Assembly (NCBI GenBank): GCA_031963445.1
Contig: JASSUH010000001.1
Location: 558,001 to 622,000, forward strand
Length of the DNA: 64,000 nucleotides
DNA from: JASSUD01 sp031963445
GTDB lineage: Bacteria; Pseudomonadota; Gammaproteobacteria; Burkholderiales; Burkholderiaceae
Reading direction: 5' to 3'
A program made the translations under genes and the position numbers. Each line of letters begins with the position of its first letter. The first letter of the stretch is position 1. Of this stretch, positions 24,598-33,316 are shown piece after piece. The notes beneath the pieces were generated by a model, which saw only the letters and a list, made by a program, of their open reading frames with translations, did not search any database and was not told the DNA's origin.

Positions 24598-25872
24598 ATG
24601 AACCGCATTCCCTCGGCGTCGAAGGGAGGAGTTCGTGTAACTCCCTACCCGAAAACAAGCAAAAGCAAAACAGAAGGAAATGAGCGGGGGCGGGCTGCGA
24701 ATGAGCATTCCCGAATTGGCAAACCAGATACTCCCAACACAACAAGAGCTATTCGCTTACTCACTAGAGAATTAAGTCCTTTAGCTGATCATCAGCTAAC
24801 CGATGAGGAAGCAAGCTTTTCTGATGATTCCTGCGATTCTGCATTGTTCCCTATACTTGATGATGAATGTCCTTCTCCTATTGTCAGTAGCGAAGTCGAG
24901 GAATTCTCTCTAGATTTTGCAGCTGATACTTCGTCATTCGATGAGGAAGCTGATGATTATTTGCCACTTAGTCAGCTTACGCAAAGGCCTATGTCGTTCT
25001 CTCCGTCGCCTATAGATGACGATAGAATTCCTTCTTCCATTCCTTTAGAAAATACTTCAGAAATTATTCACCAAAATTCCCAGACGCTAAATTTGGTCGA
25101 AATTAGGGGAGGGGTGCTTTCTGCAGATGAGCAATGGGTGTTTGAGCCAGAGCCGACAAATGGCACCAGTCATCGATATAAATACAAATTAAAAAATATC
25201 GTTAGCGAAAATAGCGTTGAATTTCCTTTGGAATTTGATTCTCCACCCTCTAAAGAGTTGGCTTCAAACCCCGCTTTTTTAACTCGTAACGGAAAAGAGT
25301 GGTTCGTTTATGCGGGAGAGAAGTCGATCTATCTATATCTATTAGAAAATTCAAATACGATAAAAAAGAAGTTGAAATATAAGATAGAAAATATAACTGC
25401 TTTGACCATTTCTCCAAATGGAAAGTATTTTGCTGTAGCAGGTGCTTGTGATAAAGAAAGGGCTGTTTTTATTTGGCAAATAGACAAATTGAGTAATTTT
25501 GATTTGCCTAAAAAAATTCTCTCTCAATTAGATGAATTTAAGATAAAAAATATTAGTTTGTCGCCAGACAAAAAGCTTATTGCTGTGGCAGGCGTAGAAG
25601 GCATAAATAAGCACATTATTTATGTTTTCTCGGTCGAATCAGAGAGGGAGCACCTAGCTCTCATAGAAAGAGCAGCATCTATTGAGCGCATGGCTTTTGA
25701 GCAAACCGGAGAGAGTTATGTTTTTCGCTTTAAATATTTTAATAAGCCGAATTATTTTGTTTTCCACATTAATCTAAACGCTAGTGCTAAAAATGAATCT
25801 AGGCGGATTCTCGCTCAAGATAGCTTTGCCGAGGAAGATTTTTCGTTAAGTCAGATAAATAATTTTGGTTAA
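24598..25872 (+). CDS. orphan D: protein with propeller-like C-terminal repeats
   Basis: This 424-residue protein of unknown function has three parts. Residues 1-70 are basic and Ser/Thr-rich. Residues 70-190 are acidic and probably disordered (DEEASFSDDS, SFDEEADDYLPL). From about 195 on there are WD40-like beta-propeller strands, most clearly two repeats: LTISPNGKYFAVAGA...VFIWQI (about 262-295) and ISLSPDKKLIAVAGV...IYVFSV (about 318-348). Only three or four blades seem present, so the propeller may be partial or oligomeric. TAGGAGGAATAG is a strong ribosome site. WD40-like repeats in bacteria serve protein-protein contacts. No PIP-like box is visible. AT content is above that of the core genes. 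Confidence 0.72.
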   Translation: MNRIPSASKGGVRVTPYPKTSKSKTEGNERGRAANEHSRIGKPDTPNTTRAIRLLTRELSPLADHQLTDEEASFSDDSCDSALFPILDDECPSPIVSSEVEEFSLDFAADTSSFDEEADDYLPLSQLTQRPMSFSPSPIDDDRIPSSIPLENTSEIIHQNSQTLNLVEIRGGVLSADEQWVFEPEPTNGTSHRYKYKLKNIVSENSVEFPLEFDSPPSKELASNPAFLTRNGKEWFVYAGEKSIYLYLLENSNTIKKKLKYKIENITALTISPNGKYFAVAGACDKERAVFIWQIDKLSNFDLPKKILSQLDEFKIKNISLSPDKKLIAVAGVEGINKHIIYVFSVESEREHLALIERAASIERMAFEQTGESYVFRFKYFNKPNYFVFHINLNASAKNESRRILAQDSFAEEDFSLSQINNFG

Positions 25873-26160
25873 AAACCATATTATTCGTTTTTAATAATCA
25901 AAAAGCAAAGTCGGTTTTAATCTCTGCGAAGCAGAAATATATCTGGGATCGGTCATGAGAAAACGATCAAGGCTTTATGAAAATTAATGCGATGAAAGTG
26001 TCCTTACCTGCCTCAAATCTACGGGAGTGCTGCCAGATATTGGTGTAAAAATAAAGTCATGCTCGGAGTATATTTATATCTAAATTGGTTGATATAATAT
26101 CCTACGCAGGCTAAGTTACTTGATTTGTATGAGCAACAAAACTGCAACCTCTCCGAGTAA

Positions 26161-26263
26161 TTAGAGCATTTTCACTTTAGTTCGCAACATTCATTGGCTA
26201 AACGAGTTGCAGGCAACAGAGAGTTTGATAAAAGTGTCTCAAATTCAGTTGAAAATGCTCTAA
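26161..26263. mobile_element. small IS630-type inverted-repeat element (MITE-like)
   Basis: The left end TTAGAGCATTTTCACTTTAG and the right end TTGAAAATGCTCTAA are inverted copies of each other over about 13 bases. The left end also matches perfectly, over 18 bases, the inverse of the right end of the IS630 remnant at 27000-27017. It may be a 103-base derivative, or its left end may be the true left end of that element. The rest of 25873-26455 holds nothing I can name. Confidence 0.65.
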
Positions 26264-26455
26264 TAAAGTCGGAATGATCTCATCTAAGCTCCGCAGTAAA
26301 AGGTGGGAGGATCATCGATACGGCAGGGGCTTTTTAGTAGGGCTGTTTTCTTTTTTATTATGTGATTGCCCCAGTCAATTGGCTAAATACATGCAAAGGA
26401 AGCTTGGGTATGCAATGGTTTGCGCTGAATATCATGACGAATAAAGGCTGTATTA

Positions 26456-26782
26456 ATGGACATTGATCAACTTAAACCCTTGATCACGCGGGGAGAATCT
26501 GAAACAGTTGAGTTGAAAACTTCAACGGCCCAATTAAAAGCAGCTTTTGAAACACTGTGTACCTTCTTAAATACTCAAGGGGGAACGGTTTTAATTGGAG
26601 TTAAAGATAGCGGCGAAATAATAGGACAGAACGTCACCGATCAAACGCGTCAAGACGTCGCACGTGAAATTAACAAAATAGAGCCGTATGCGAAATTAGA
26701 AAAAGCGGGGTTCATTAAACGAGAAGGTGAAAGCCGTTCCATCGTCTGGCATGTAGTCAAAGCGTTGCGTGAAATACAATGA
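26456..26782 (+). pseudogene. AlbA_2/Schlafen-like ATP-binding regulator with internal deletion
   Basis: This 108-codon frame joins two ends of a larger family. Residues 1-75 are an AlbA_2 (Slfn) domain start: SETVELKTS, then FETLCTFLNTQGGTVLIGVK and GEIIGQNVTDQT. After KIEPYA the text jumps to LEKAGFIKREGESRSIVWHV, which is the last helix and wing of the C-terminal winged-helix domain of the same proteins. Full members are about 400-500 residues, so roughly 300 residues of the middle are missing. The reading frame is kept, so a short product could still be made, but I regard it as decayed. It lies between IS630 ends. Confidence 0.65.
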
Positions 26783-26815
26783 AATTGTGCGAAATACAGT
26801 GAAATTGGGTGAAAT

Positions 26816-27017
26816 GATGGAACCTAACTTTCCTGACCTTAATCCCATTGAGAGGGCCTTTGCTAAATTCAAAGCCTTCTTACGTAAAGCGGCTGCGCGC
26901 ACTATCCCTGAGCTGTGGCAAAACATTGGCTCTCTTATCGATAGCTTCTCACCTCAACAATGCCTTAATTTCTTTAAGACGGATGGATACGCAGTTAATT
27001 AAAGTGAAAATGCTCTA
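26816..27017 (+). mobile_element. IS630-family transposase, C-terminal remnant plus right inverted repeat
   Basis: The frame contains PDLNPIERAFAKFKAFLRKA, then ARTIPELWQNIG and the end KTDGYAVN. The DLNPIE motif carries the last acidic residue of the IS630/Tc1 DDE catalytic triad. Upstream domains are absent. It ends at 27002 and the terminal repeat (inverse TAGAGCATTTTCACTTTA) follows at once, to 27017. Confidence 0.88.
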
Positions 27018-27064
27018 GCTAGCGCTTGGTCAACATGAAGTGTTTTAAAGAATAAAGGTTTGCC

Positions 27065-27973
27065 ATGATGCAAATTATTATCGCAACGCTCCCGACTTTT
27101 CTTTTAATTCTGTTTGGATTATTCATTAAAACGCAGAATTTCCTTGCCGATTCCTTTTGGAGTGAAGCGGAAAAATTAACCTATTACGTTTTATTCCCAG
27201 CCTTACTCATAGGCCATCTTGCACGTACTGATTTTTCTTCGGTCAATATGGCGGGAGCGATTGTGGCCACTCTTTTGGGTACAGTCGTAATCGCTATTTT
27301 GGTGTTCGTCTCGCGCGCATTGATTGTTTACCAGAACGAGACTTTTACTTCTATTTTTCAAGGCTCCGTACGCTATAACTCTTATATCTTTTTGGCATTG
27401 ACGGAAGTTTTGTATGGTCAGCAGGGCATTCGCTTCGCGGCGATTGTGATCACCTATATGATTATTTTTACGAACCTCTCCAGCGTTTTAGTTTTAAGCC
27501 TATATGGAACAGGTGGAAAATCGATCAAAAATATACTGCTATCCATTGTTAAAAACCCGCTGATTGTAAGCGCGTTAGTCGGTGTGATGCTTTCCATTAG
27601 CCAAATCAAACTGGGTCTTACTGTTTCTACTTTTTTAGATTACTTAGGACGCGCGGCATTACCCACTAGCCTACTGTGCGTTGGCGCAGGCTTAAGATTT
27701 CGCATGGGCCGACATCGTTGGGCAGCCGTTATATCAAGCTCTTTAATCAAACTGCTAGGCGTTCCTCTGGCTACTGCCTGGTTCCTCGGCTTATTCAACG
27801 TAGTAGGCCCACTACGCTCAGTGTGCCTACTTTATGCAGCCCTTCCTTGCGCTGGTAACTCCTACATCCTAGCTCGTCAAATGGGTGGCGATGCTGAAGC
27901 TATGGCGTCCATCATCACCTTGACCACACTTTTATCTTTGGTGACGATGGCGCTTGTGCTGAGTTTTTTGTGA
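27065..27973 (+). CDS. AEC family transporter (auxin efflux carrier-like permease)
   Basis: This 302-residue protein has about ten hydrophobic segments in two halves of five, the bile/arsenite/riboflavin-transporter fold of the AEC family. The stretch EKLTYYVLFPALLIGHLA and the later SLLCVGAGLRFRM and CAGNSYILARQMGGDAE are typical. Bacterial members such as MdcF move malonate or other organic anions; the substrate here is unknown. It begins 48 bases after the IS630 right end, and the upstream region is all IS debris, so its promoter may have been altered by the insertion. Confidence 0.88.
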   Translation: MMQIIIATLPTFLLILFGLFIKTQNFLADSFWSEAEKLTYYVLFPALLIGHLARTDFSSVNMAGAIVATLLGTVVIAILVFVSRALIVYQNETFTSIFQGSVRYNSYIFLALTEVLYGQQGIRFAAIVITYMIIFTNLSSVLVLSLYGTGGKSIKNILLSIVKNPLIVSALVGVMLSISQIKLGLTVSTFLDYLGRAALPTSLLCVGAGLRFRMGRHRWAAVISSSLIKLLGVPLATAWFLGLFNVVGPLRSVCLLYAALPCAGNSYILARQMGGDAEAMASIITLTTLLSLVTMALVLSFL

Positions 27974-28022
27974 CGAGCTCACTTAAAGGGGGTTTTGTAT
28001 CGGAGAATAAAAAAATTTCTTC

Positions 28023-29117
28023 CTAAACATTAAACAAAAAGTTCATCACATCACCATCTTGCACGATGTATTCCTTGCCTTCAGCGCGCATTTTGCCGGC
28101 TTCTTTGGCTTTTTGTTCGCCGCCGTGGGAGATGAAATCGGCAAATGAGATGGTTTGAGCGCGGATGAAGCCGCGGGTGAAGTCGGTGTGAATGGCGCCG
28201 GCGGCTTCCGGTGCTGTTTCTCCGATACGGATAGTCCAAGCACGTACTTCGGTTTTGCCTGCGGTGAAGAAGGTTTGTAATCCTAATAGCTTAAAAGCTG
28301 CCTTAATGACGCGGTTAAGGCCTGGTTCGCTCATTCCCATGTCTTTGAGGAACATGGTTTTGTCTTGCTCACTGAGATCAGCAATTTCTGCTTCAATCGC
28401 GGCACAGACAGCGACGACAGGGGAGTTTTCGGTAGTGGCCTGCTGCGTGACCGTATCGAGCATAGTATTGTCGGTTAAGCCGTCTTCGTGCACGTTAGCG
28501 ATGTACATCATAGGCTTGGCGGTGATCAAACAAAGCGGCTTGATGAGCGCTTGTTCTTCATCCGATAACTCAAGAGCGCGCACAGGTTTCACTTGGTCTA
28601 GCTGTTGTTGTACTTTCTGCAGTACAGCGACTTGTTGAGCGGCTTCTTTATTGTTCCCCGATTTTGCGGCGCTCGTATAGCGTGCCAACGCTTTTTCTAC
28701 TGTGCTTAAATCCGCTAACGCAAGCTCGGTATTGATCACGGCGATATCAGAAAGTGGATCTACTTTATTCGCGACGTGAACGATATTAGGGTCTTCAAAG
28801 CAGCGCACTACATGGATAATCGCTTCGGTTTCCCGAATATTTGCCAAAAACTGATTGCCGCGTCCTTCACCTTTCGAGGCGCCCGCAACCAGTCCAGCAA
28901 TATCCACAAATTCAACGATAGCCGGCATCGTACGTACGGGTTTGACAATTTCTGCCAACGCAGAGAGCCGCTCATCGGGCACTTCAACCACACCCACATT
29001 AGGTTCAATTGTGCAAAACGGATAATTTTCGGCATCAATGCCGGCTTTAGTGAGCGCATTAAAAAGAGTCGATTTACCTACATTAGGTAAACCTACAATC
29101 CCGCATTTAAGCTTCAT
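28023..29117 (-). CDS. ychF: redox-regulated ATPase YchF
   Basis: This Obg-family P-loop protein (364 residues; 363 in E. coli) prefers ATP to GTP, binds ribosomes and affects oxidative-stress response. G1 is GLPNVGKSTLFNAL at the N-terminus; the G3 region is FVDIAGLVAGASKGEGRGNQ. In place of the GTP-specifying NKxD it has the YIANVHED-type segment (about 205), as in YchF orthologues. A helical coiled-coil insertion lies at about 130-185, and the C-terminal TGS domain ends YIVQDGDVMNFLFNV. It often follows pth in beta-proteobacteria; here its upstream neighbour on the same strand is an NlpC/P60 hydrolase. Confidence 0.97.
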   Translation of the reverse strand: MKLKCGIVGLPNVGKSTLFNALTKAGIDAENYPFCTIEPNVGVVEVPDERLSALAEIVKPVRTMPAIVEFVDIAGLVAGASKGEGRGNQFLANIRETEAIIHVVRCFEDPNIVHVANKVDPLSDIAVINTELALADLSTVEKALARYTSAAKSGNNKEAAQQVAVLQKVQQQLDQVKPVRALELSDEEQALIKPLCLITAKPMMYIANVHEDGLTDNTMLDTVTQQATTENSPVVAVCAAIEAEIADLSEQDKTMFLKDMGMSEPGLNRVIKAAFKLLGLQTFFTAGKTEVRAWTIRIGETAPEAAGAIHTDFTRGFIRAQTISFADFISHGGEQKAKEAGKMRAEGKEYIVQDGDVMNFLFNV

Positions 29118-29264
29118 AAAATTCTTTGCTATGGGTTGGTTAGGTGAGAAGACTGGGCGGCTGAATCGCTACAGTTTTTAAGAGTCGCTATTGTACTGTG
29201 TGCAGTGGGGCAGATTGAGATTTCGCGTATTCACAGTTCGAACGGATAGCAAAATGGGTAACAG

Positions 29265-29858
29265 TTATCGAGTAACACTAATAATGCGGCGAGCACCCGT
29301 GTAATGTATTTTCCAGTAGGGGTTAGCCAGCTTATCAACCCTGACTCTCTTGCCCGCAGAGGGTGAGTGCACGAATTTGTTATTGCCAATATAAATGCCA
29401 ACATGTGAGGTCGTGCGGCCAAATGTATTAAAAAAGACTAAATCACCAGGCTTTAAATTACTTTTACTGACTCGCTGACCCTTTCGACTCATCTCGATAG
29501 TACGGCGCGGTAAAGGCAAACCTAAGGTGCTTTGAAATACATACTTCGCAAAAGCGCTGCAATCCATACCAGACTTTAGCGTACTACCACCGAAACGGTA
29601 TTTTGTTCCGACCAAGCGCAATGCTTTGTTCACTACCATACGCCTACGCTGTGCAATATTGGAGGCGGATATATGTAAAGGGCGCGTAGGCTTCGCCGAA
29701 GCCGCTTTAGTATGGGGATGCCAAGCAACTAAATAAATGTTTGCAGGTAAGTCGACTTTAGTCTCAGGCCAGGCGGAGCCCGAAATAGCATATAGGCTAG
29801 TTATTGATAAGCTAGCGATCAGATATTTACAGGTACGTCTAAAAAGGCTTGAGCGCAT
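29265..29858 (-). CDS. NlpC/P60 family cell-wall endopeptidase
   Basis: This is a C40 peptidase, about 197 residues from the ATG at 29858. That start gives a signal-like segment (KYLIASLSITSLYAISGSA); the longer frame begins at TTG 30029 and adds 57 residues without a signal. The C-terminal NlpC/P60 domain (about 80-195) has the catalytic cysteine in GMDCSAFAKYVFQ and two histidines in TSHVGIYIG and KFVHSPSAGKRV. Such enzymes (MepS, Spr, NlpC) cut peptide cross-links in peptidoglycan. A basic linker (SKPTRPLH region) separates signal and catalytic domain. No strong ribosome site is seen, and an R1 element lies upstream. Confidence 0.88.
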   Translation of the reverse strand: MRSSLFRRTCKYLIASLSITSLYAISGSAWPETKVDLPANIYLVAWHPHTKAASAKPTRPLHISASNIAQRRRMVVNKALRLVGTKYRFGGSTLKSGMDCSAFAKYVFQSTLGLPLPRRTIEMSRKGQRVSKSNLKPGDLVFFNTFGRTTSHVGIYIGNNKFVHSPSAGKRVRVDKLANPYWKIHYTGARRIISVTR

Positions 29859-30081
29859 AAAAAATAATACCAACCTAAATGAAGGGGAAAATTCTGAGGA
29901 ATTTCTGCCTAGACTGGAGAGCGGCAGAACATTTAACTTTAGACCTCGCTGCCGTGCTAGCGTATTAGCAGCAGAAACATACTTTGCCACAGAGGTTATG
30001 CAGAGATTATCTGAATCAATCAAAAACAACAGATTTTAGCCAAACCATATTTTGATTTGGCGAACACAATATATCTTCCGG

Positions 30082-30217
30082 TTTAGAGATTATCGATAGT
30101 CATGTTGGGGTTCCTGCGTCACCCCAACCTACAATTGGCAATGTTCGTAGTTCGTAGGTTGGGGTGACGCAGGAACCCCAACACAACCCACTTTTGAAGA
30201 TCTTGAATAGGCTCTTA
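30082..30217. repeat. R1 element, copy 4
   Basis: This nearly symmetrical copy has GTTGGGGTTCCTGCGTCACC on the left and the exact inverse on the right, with a short GTTCGTAGTTCGTAGG centre. It ends CACAACCCACTTTTGAAGAT and AATAGGCTCTTA, about 36 bases before the ubiH-type gene. Confidence 0.88.
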
Positions 30218-30252
30218 GCAAAAAAGTAAGCTGAGCAAACTATAATGTCGCG

Positions 30253-31425
30253 ATGACTCAATCCAAACATACTTCTCATGTGACGGTCGTAGGCGGTGGC
30301 CTAGTAGGTAAGACCGCTGCACTGGCTTTGGCCCAACTCGGGCTTAAAGTTGCGTTAATTGCGCCGGCGGCAAATGTGCCTGCTAGCAACCTTCATTTTG
30401 ATAGCCGTGTGTATGCGTTATCGAAAAGCACTCAAGTTTTATTAGAACGTTTGCGGATATGGCAAGCGCTGGATGCAGCGCGGCTACATCCAGTGTATGA
30501 CATGCGTATTCATGGAGATGCGGGTGCTGAATTGCATTTTTCTGCCTTTCAAGCCGCCGTACCGCAGTTAGCTTGGATTGCAGAGGCCTCTTTGCTTGAG
30601 GACGCGCTTGATGTGGCACTTAAGTTTCAGCCACAGTTAACTTGGCTTGAAGCACGTGCTCAACGCTTAACCATTAAGCCAGAGAGTGCTGTACTTGAAT
30701 TAGATAATCACCAAACTTGGCATACTCATTTGCTGGTCGGCGCTGACGGCGCTCACTCATGGGTGCGAGCGCAAATGGAAGCTAAGGTGAGTCGGCGTGA
30801 TTATCAGCAATGGGGAGTGGTCGCCACGCTTCGTACTGAAAAGCCGCATGCTGAAACGGCATACCAATGGTTTCGTGAAGGCGAGATTATCGCGCTCCTA
30901 CCTCTATCCTCAAATCATGTTTCATTAGTGTGGTCAGCACAAGAAAAGCACGGACAAGAGCTACTTGCATTAGATAGTGCGCAACTTGCCGCTGCCGTTG
31001 AAAAAATCGCTGGCCCACATCTTGGTGCATTTGAATGTGTTTCTCGCGCCCAAGGATTCCCGCTTTCGCTGCAAAAGGTTGATCGTTTAATTGCGCCACG
31101 TGTGGCATTAATTGGCGATGCTGCGCATGTGATTCATCCGCTTGCAGGGCAAGGGATGAACTTGGGGGTGCGCGATGTGAATGCATTGATTGAGGTAATG
31201 GCCGCACGCGAGCCATTTCGTGATGTGGGCGATATCACTTTATTACGCCGTTACGAGCGAGCGCGTAGTGTAGATATCAAAAAACTAATGCTGGTGACTG
31301 ATGGTTTGCAACGGCTTTTTTCACCCTCTAATGCAATATTGCGCTCTATGCGAAATTTAGGTATGTCATTTGCAAACTCCCAACCTTTACTGAAACGTTG
31401 GTTGATTGCGCATGCGTTAGATTGA
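30253..31425 (+). CDS. UbiH/UbiF-family ubiquinone biosynthesis hydroxylase
   Basis: This 390-residue FAD monooxygenase belongs to the UbiH/UbiF/VisC family, which hydroxylates the ring of ubiquinone precursors at the membrane. The N-terminal dinucleotide site is VTVVGGGLVGKTAALALA (GxGxxG; residues about 10-27). The middle motif LLVGADGAHSWVR (DG motif, about 160) and the C-terminal GDAAHVIHPLAGQGMNLGV (about 295) are complete. Which ring position it acts on cannot be decided from sequence alone, so no exact symbol is given. In Burkholderia I recall a gene of this type next to dsbC; here an ABC exporter separates them. Confidence 0.92.
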   Translation: MTQSKHTSHVTVVGGGLVGKTAALALAQLGLKVALIAPAANVPASNLHFDSRVYALSKSTQVLLERLRIWQALDAARLHPVYDMRIHGDAGAELHFSAFQAAVPQLAWIAEASLLEDALDVALKFQPQLTWLEARAQRLTIKPESAVLELDNHQTWHTHLLVGADGAHSWVRAQMEAKVSRRDYQQWGVVATLRTEKPHAETAYQWFREGEIIALLPLSSNHVSLVWSAQEKHGQELLALDSAQLAAAVEKIAGPHLGAFECVSRAQGFPLSLQKVDRLIAPRVALIGDAAHVIHPLAGQGMNLGVRDVNALIEVMAAREPFRDVGDITLLRRYERARSVDIKKLMLVTDGLQRLFSPSNAILRSMRNLGMSFANSQPLLKRWLIAHALD

Positions 31426-31482
31426 TTCAGCGCTTCCCTGGCAATAACAGATGATCATGCAGATCAAACACATAATCAAAAT

Positions 31483-33300
31483 ATGCCAAGCACTCTTCTA
31501 AAATTTTTGTGGTTCTTTATTAAGAAGCAAAAAATCACATTCTCGCTAATCTTATTGACGGCCTTAGTATGGGCTGTGAATGAGGCTTGCTTTCCCTTTT
31601 TTATTAAAAAAATCATTAATGGCGTAGCTGAATTCCACGGAGATCGTGCTCATATTTATCAAGTGTTGGCGCCTACTTTAGGTCTGCTTTTTGGGCTTTG
31701 GATCATGATGGAGGTGTGCCAGCGGGCGCAAGGTATTTTGCTGGTTTATTTTTTCCCGCGTTTACGAGCCAACATTAGATCCGAAGTATTGGAGTATGTA
31801 AAAAAGCACTCCTACAGCTATTTTTCCAACCACTATGCAGGGGGCGTGGCGAAGCGGCTCACTGAGCTACCGAATAGTTGTCAGACGGTGGTCGAGATTT
31901 TTGTTTTTAACTTTATTTCGATCATTGTCGCTTTTATCGTGTCGCTCTATTTGATGTGGGTGGCGAAGCCTTTGTTCGCTTTTATCTTACTGGCTTGGTT
32001 TATTCTGCACGTGGGTCTCTCGCTGGCATTTTTACGGGCAGGCGAAGCAAAGTGGCATACCCATTCCGAGTCGGTGACTGGGTTAAGTGGGCAAATCGTC
32101 GATTCGATTACGAATATTGCCAGCGTTAAATTATTTGCGCGGCGCCGTTTCGAGAAAGAGCGCTTGGGAAGCTACCAGCGCACTGAGATCAAAAAATCCC
32201 AGCAAGCGAACTGGATGGTTGAATGTATGCGAGCGTTGCAAGGCGTCGGTAGCTTGGGGCTCATCGTGGCGATGATGATGACTTTGCTGCATGGTTGGCA
32301 GGCAGGATGGGTGACGTTGGGCGACTTCTCGCTGGTGGCGATGTCTTCTTTTTCTATGATGGGGCTAATTTGGTATTTAAGCTTCCAAATTAATCTTTTT
32401 ACGCGCGAGCGAGGCACCGTTAACGAAGCTTTGCAGTTGGTCGCACAGCGTCATGAAATAGTCGATATACCGCAAGCGCCGCGTTTGCAGATCAAGCAAG
32501 GTGGCATTGTGTTTGATCGGGTCAGTTTTGGCTATAAAGCGGATCATTTGCTCTTCGATGGCTTGTCAGTTGAAATTAAGCCAGGTGAAAAAGTTGGATT
32601 GGTCGGGTTTTCAGGCTCGGGTAAATCGACTTTTGTGAACCTTATTTTGCGTTTTTTTGATATTCAGCAAGGGCAGATTTTAATTGATGGTCAAAACATC
32701 GCTAAGGTTGCGCAAGATTCGTTGCGTGAGCAGATTGCATTAATCCCGCAAGACCCTTCTTTGTTTCACCGCAATCTAATTGAAAATATTCGCTATGGCC
32801 AGACTGACGCAACAGATGAAGAAGTTTTCGCGGCTGCCCAGCGCGCGCATTGCGATGAGTTTATTGCTGAGTTAGATGAGGGTTATCAAACCTTAGTGGG
32901 AGAGCGGGGAGTCAAACTTTCCGGTGGACAAAGGCAACGTATTTCGATTGCACGAGCGCTCTTAAAAAATGCACCGATTTTGATTTTGGATGAAGCGACT
33001 TCAGCGCTAGATTCAGTGACTGAGAAAGTGATTCAAGCCAGTTTGCAAGCGTCAATGAAAGATCGTACAACGCTGGTTATCGCGCATCGTCTTTCGACGC
33101 TTGGCAATATGGACCGAATCTTAGTTTTTGAAAAGGGAAGAATCATTGAAGACGGTAGCAAAGAGGCATTGCTAGCTGCCGGTGGGCACTTTACCAAGCT
33201 TTGGAATATGCAACACGATGGATTTTTTCCTCAACACGAGCCAGCTAAAGAAACAGTGCAAAAGTATGAAATAAAAGATGCCGATGTGCAGATTGATTAA
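31483..33300 (+). CDS. ABC exporter, fused membrane and ATPase domains
   Basis: This 605-residue half-transporter of the MsbA/lipid-exporter type has six helices in residues 1-310. The ATPase domain (about 345-580) has Walker A GFSGSGKST, signature LSGGQRQRISIARA, Walker B LILDEATSALD and the H-loop VIAHRLST. It should work as a homodimer exporting a lipid, peptide or drug; the cargo is unknown. It is separate from the MacB type at 4182. Start ATG 31483 lacks an obvious Shine-Dalgarno. The dsbC ATG follows 17 bases after its stop, so transcripts may be shared. Confidence 0.92.
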   Translation: MPSTLLKFLWFFIKKQKITFSLILLTALVWAVNEACFPFFIKKIINGVAEFHGDRAHIYQVLAPTLGLLFGLWIMMEVCQRAQGILLVYFFPRLRANIRSEVLEYVKKHSYSYFSNHYAGGVAKRLTELPNSCQTVVEIFVFNFISIIVAFIVSLYLMWVAKPLFAFILLAWFILHVGLSLAFLRAGEAKWHTHSESVTGLSGQIVDSITNIASVKLFARRRFEKERLGSYQRTEIKKSQQANWMVECMRALQGVGSLGLIVAMMMTLLHGWQAGWVTLGDFSLVAMSSFSMMGLIWYLSFQINLFTRERGTVNEALQLVAQRHEIVDIPQAPRLQIKQGGIVFDRVSFGYKADHLLFDGLSVEIKPGEKVGLVGFSGSGKSTFVNLILRFFDIQQGQILIDGQNIAKVAQDSLREQIALIPQDPSLFHRNLIENIRYGQTDATDEEVFAAAQRAHCDEFIAELDEGYQTLVGERGVKLSGGQRQRISIARALLKNAPILILDEATSALDSVTEKVIQASLQASMKDRTTLVIAHRLSTLGNMDRILVFEKGRIIEDGSKEALLAAGGHFTKLWNMQHDGFFPQHEPAKETVQKYEIKDADVQID

Positions 33301-33316
33301 TTCTCTTAGGAACTCC

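Noticed and set aside
29737..30039. 100-codon plus-strand frame over the NlpC/P60 start
   Set aside because: No ribosome site and no family pattern; it is the complement of the signal-peptide and leader region.
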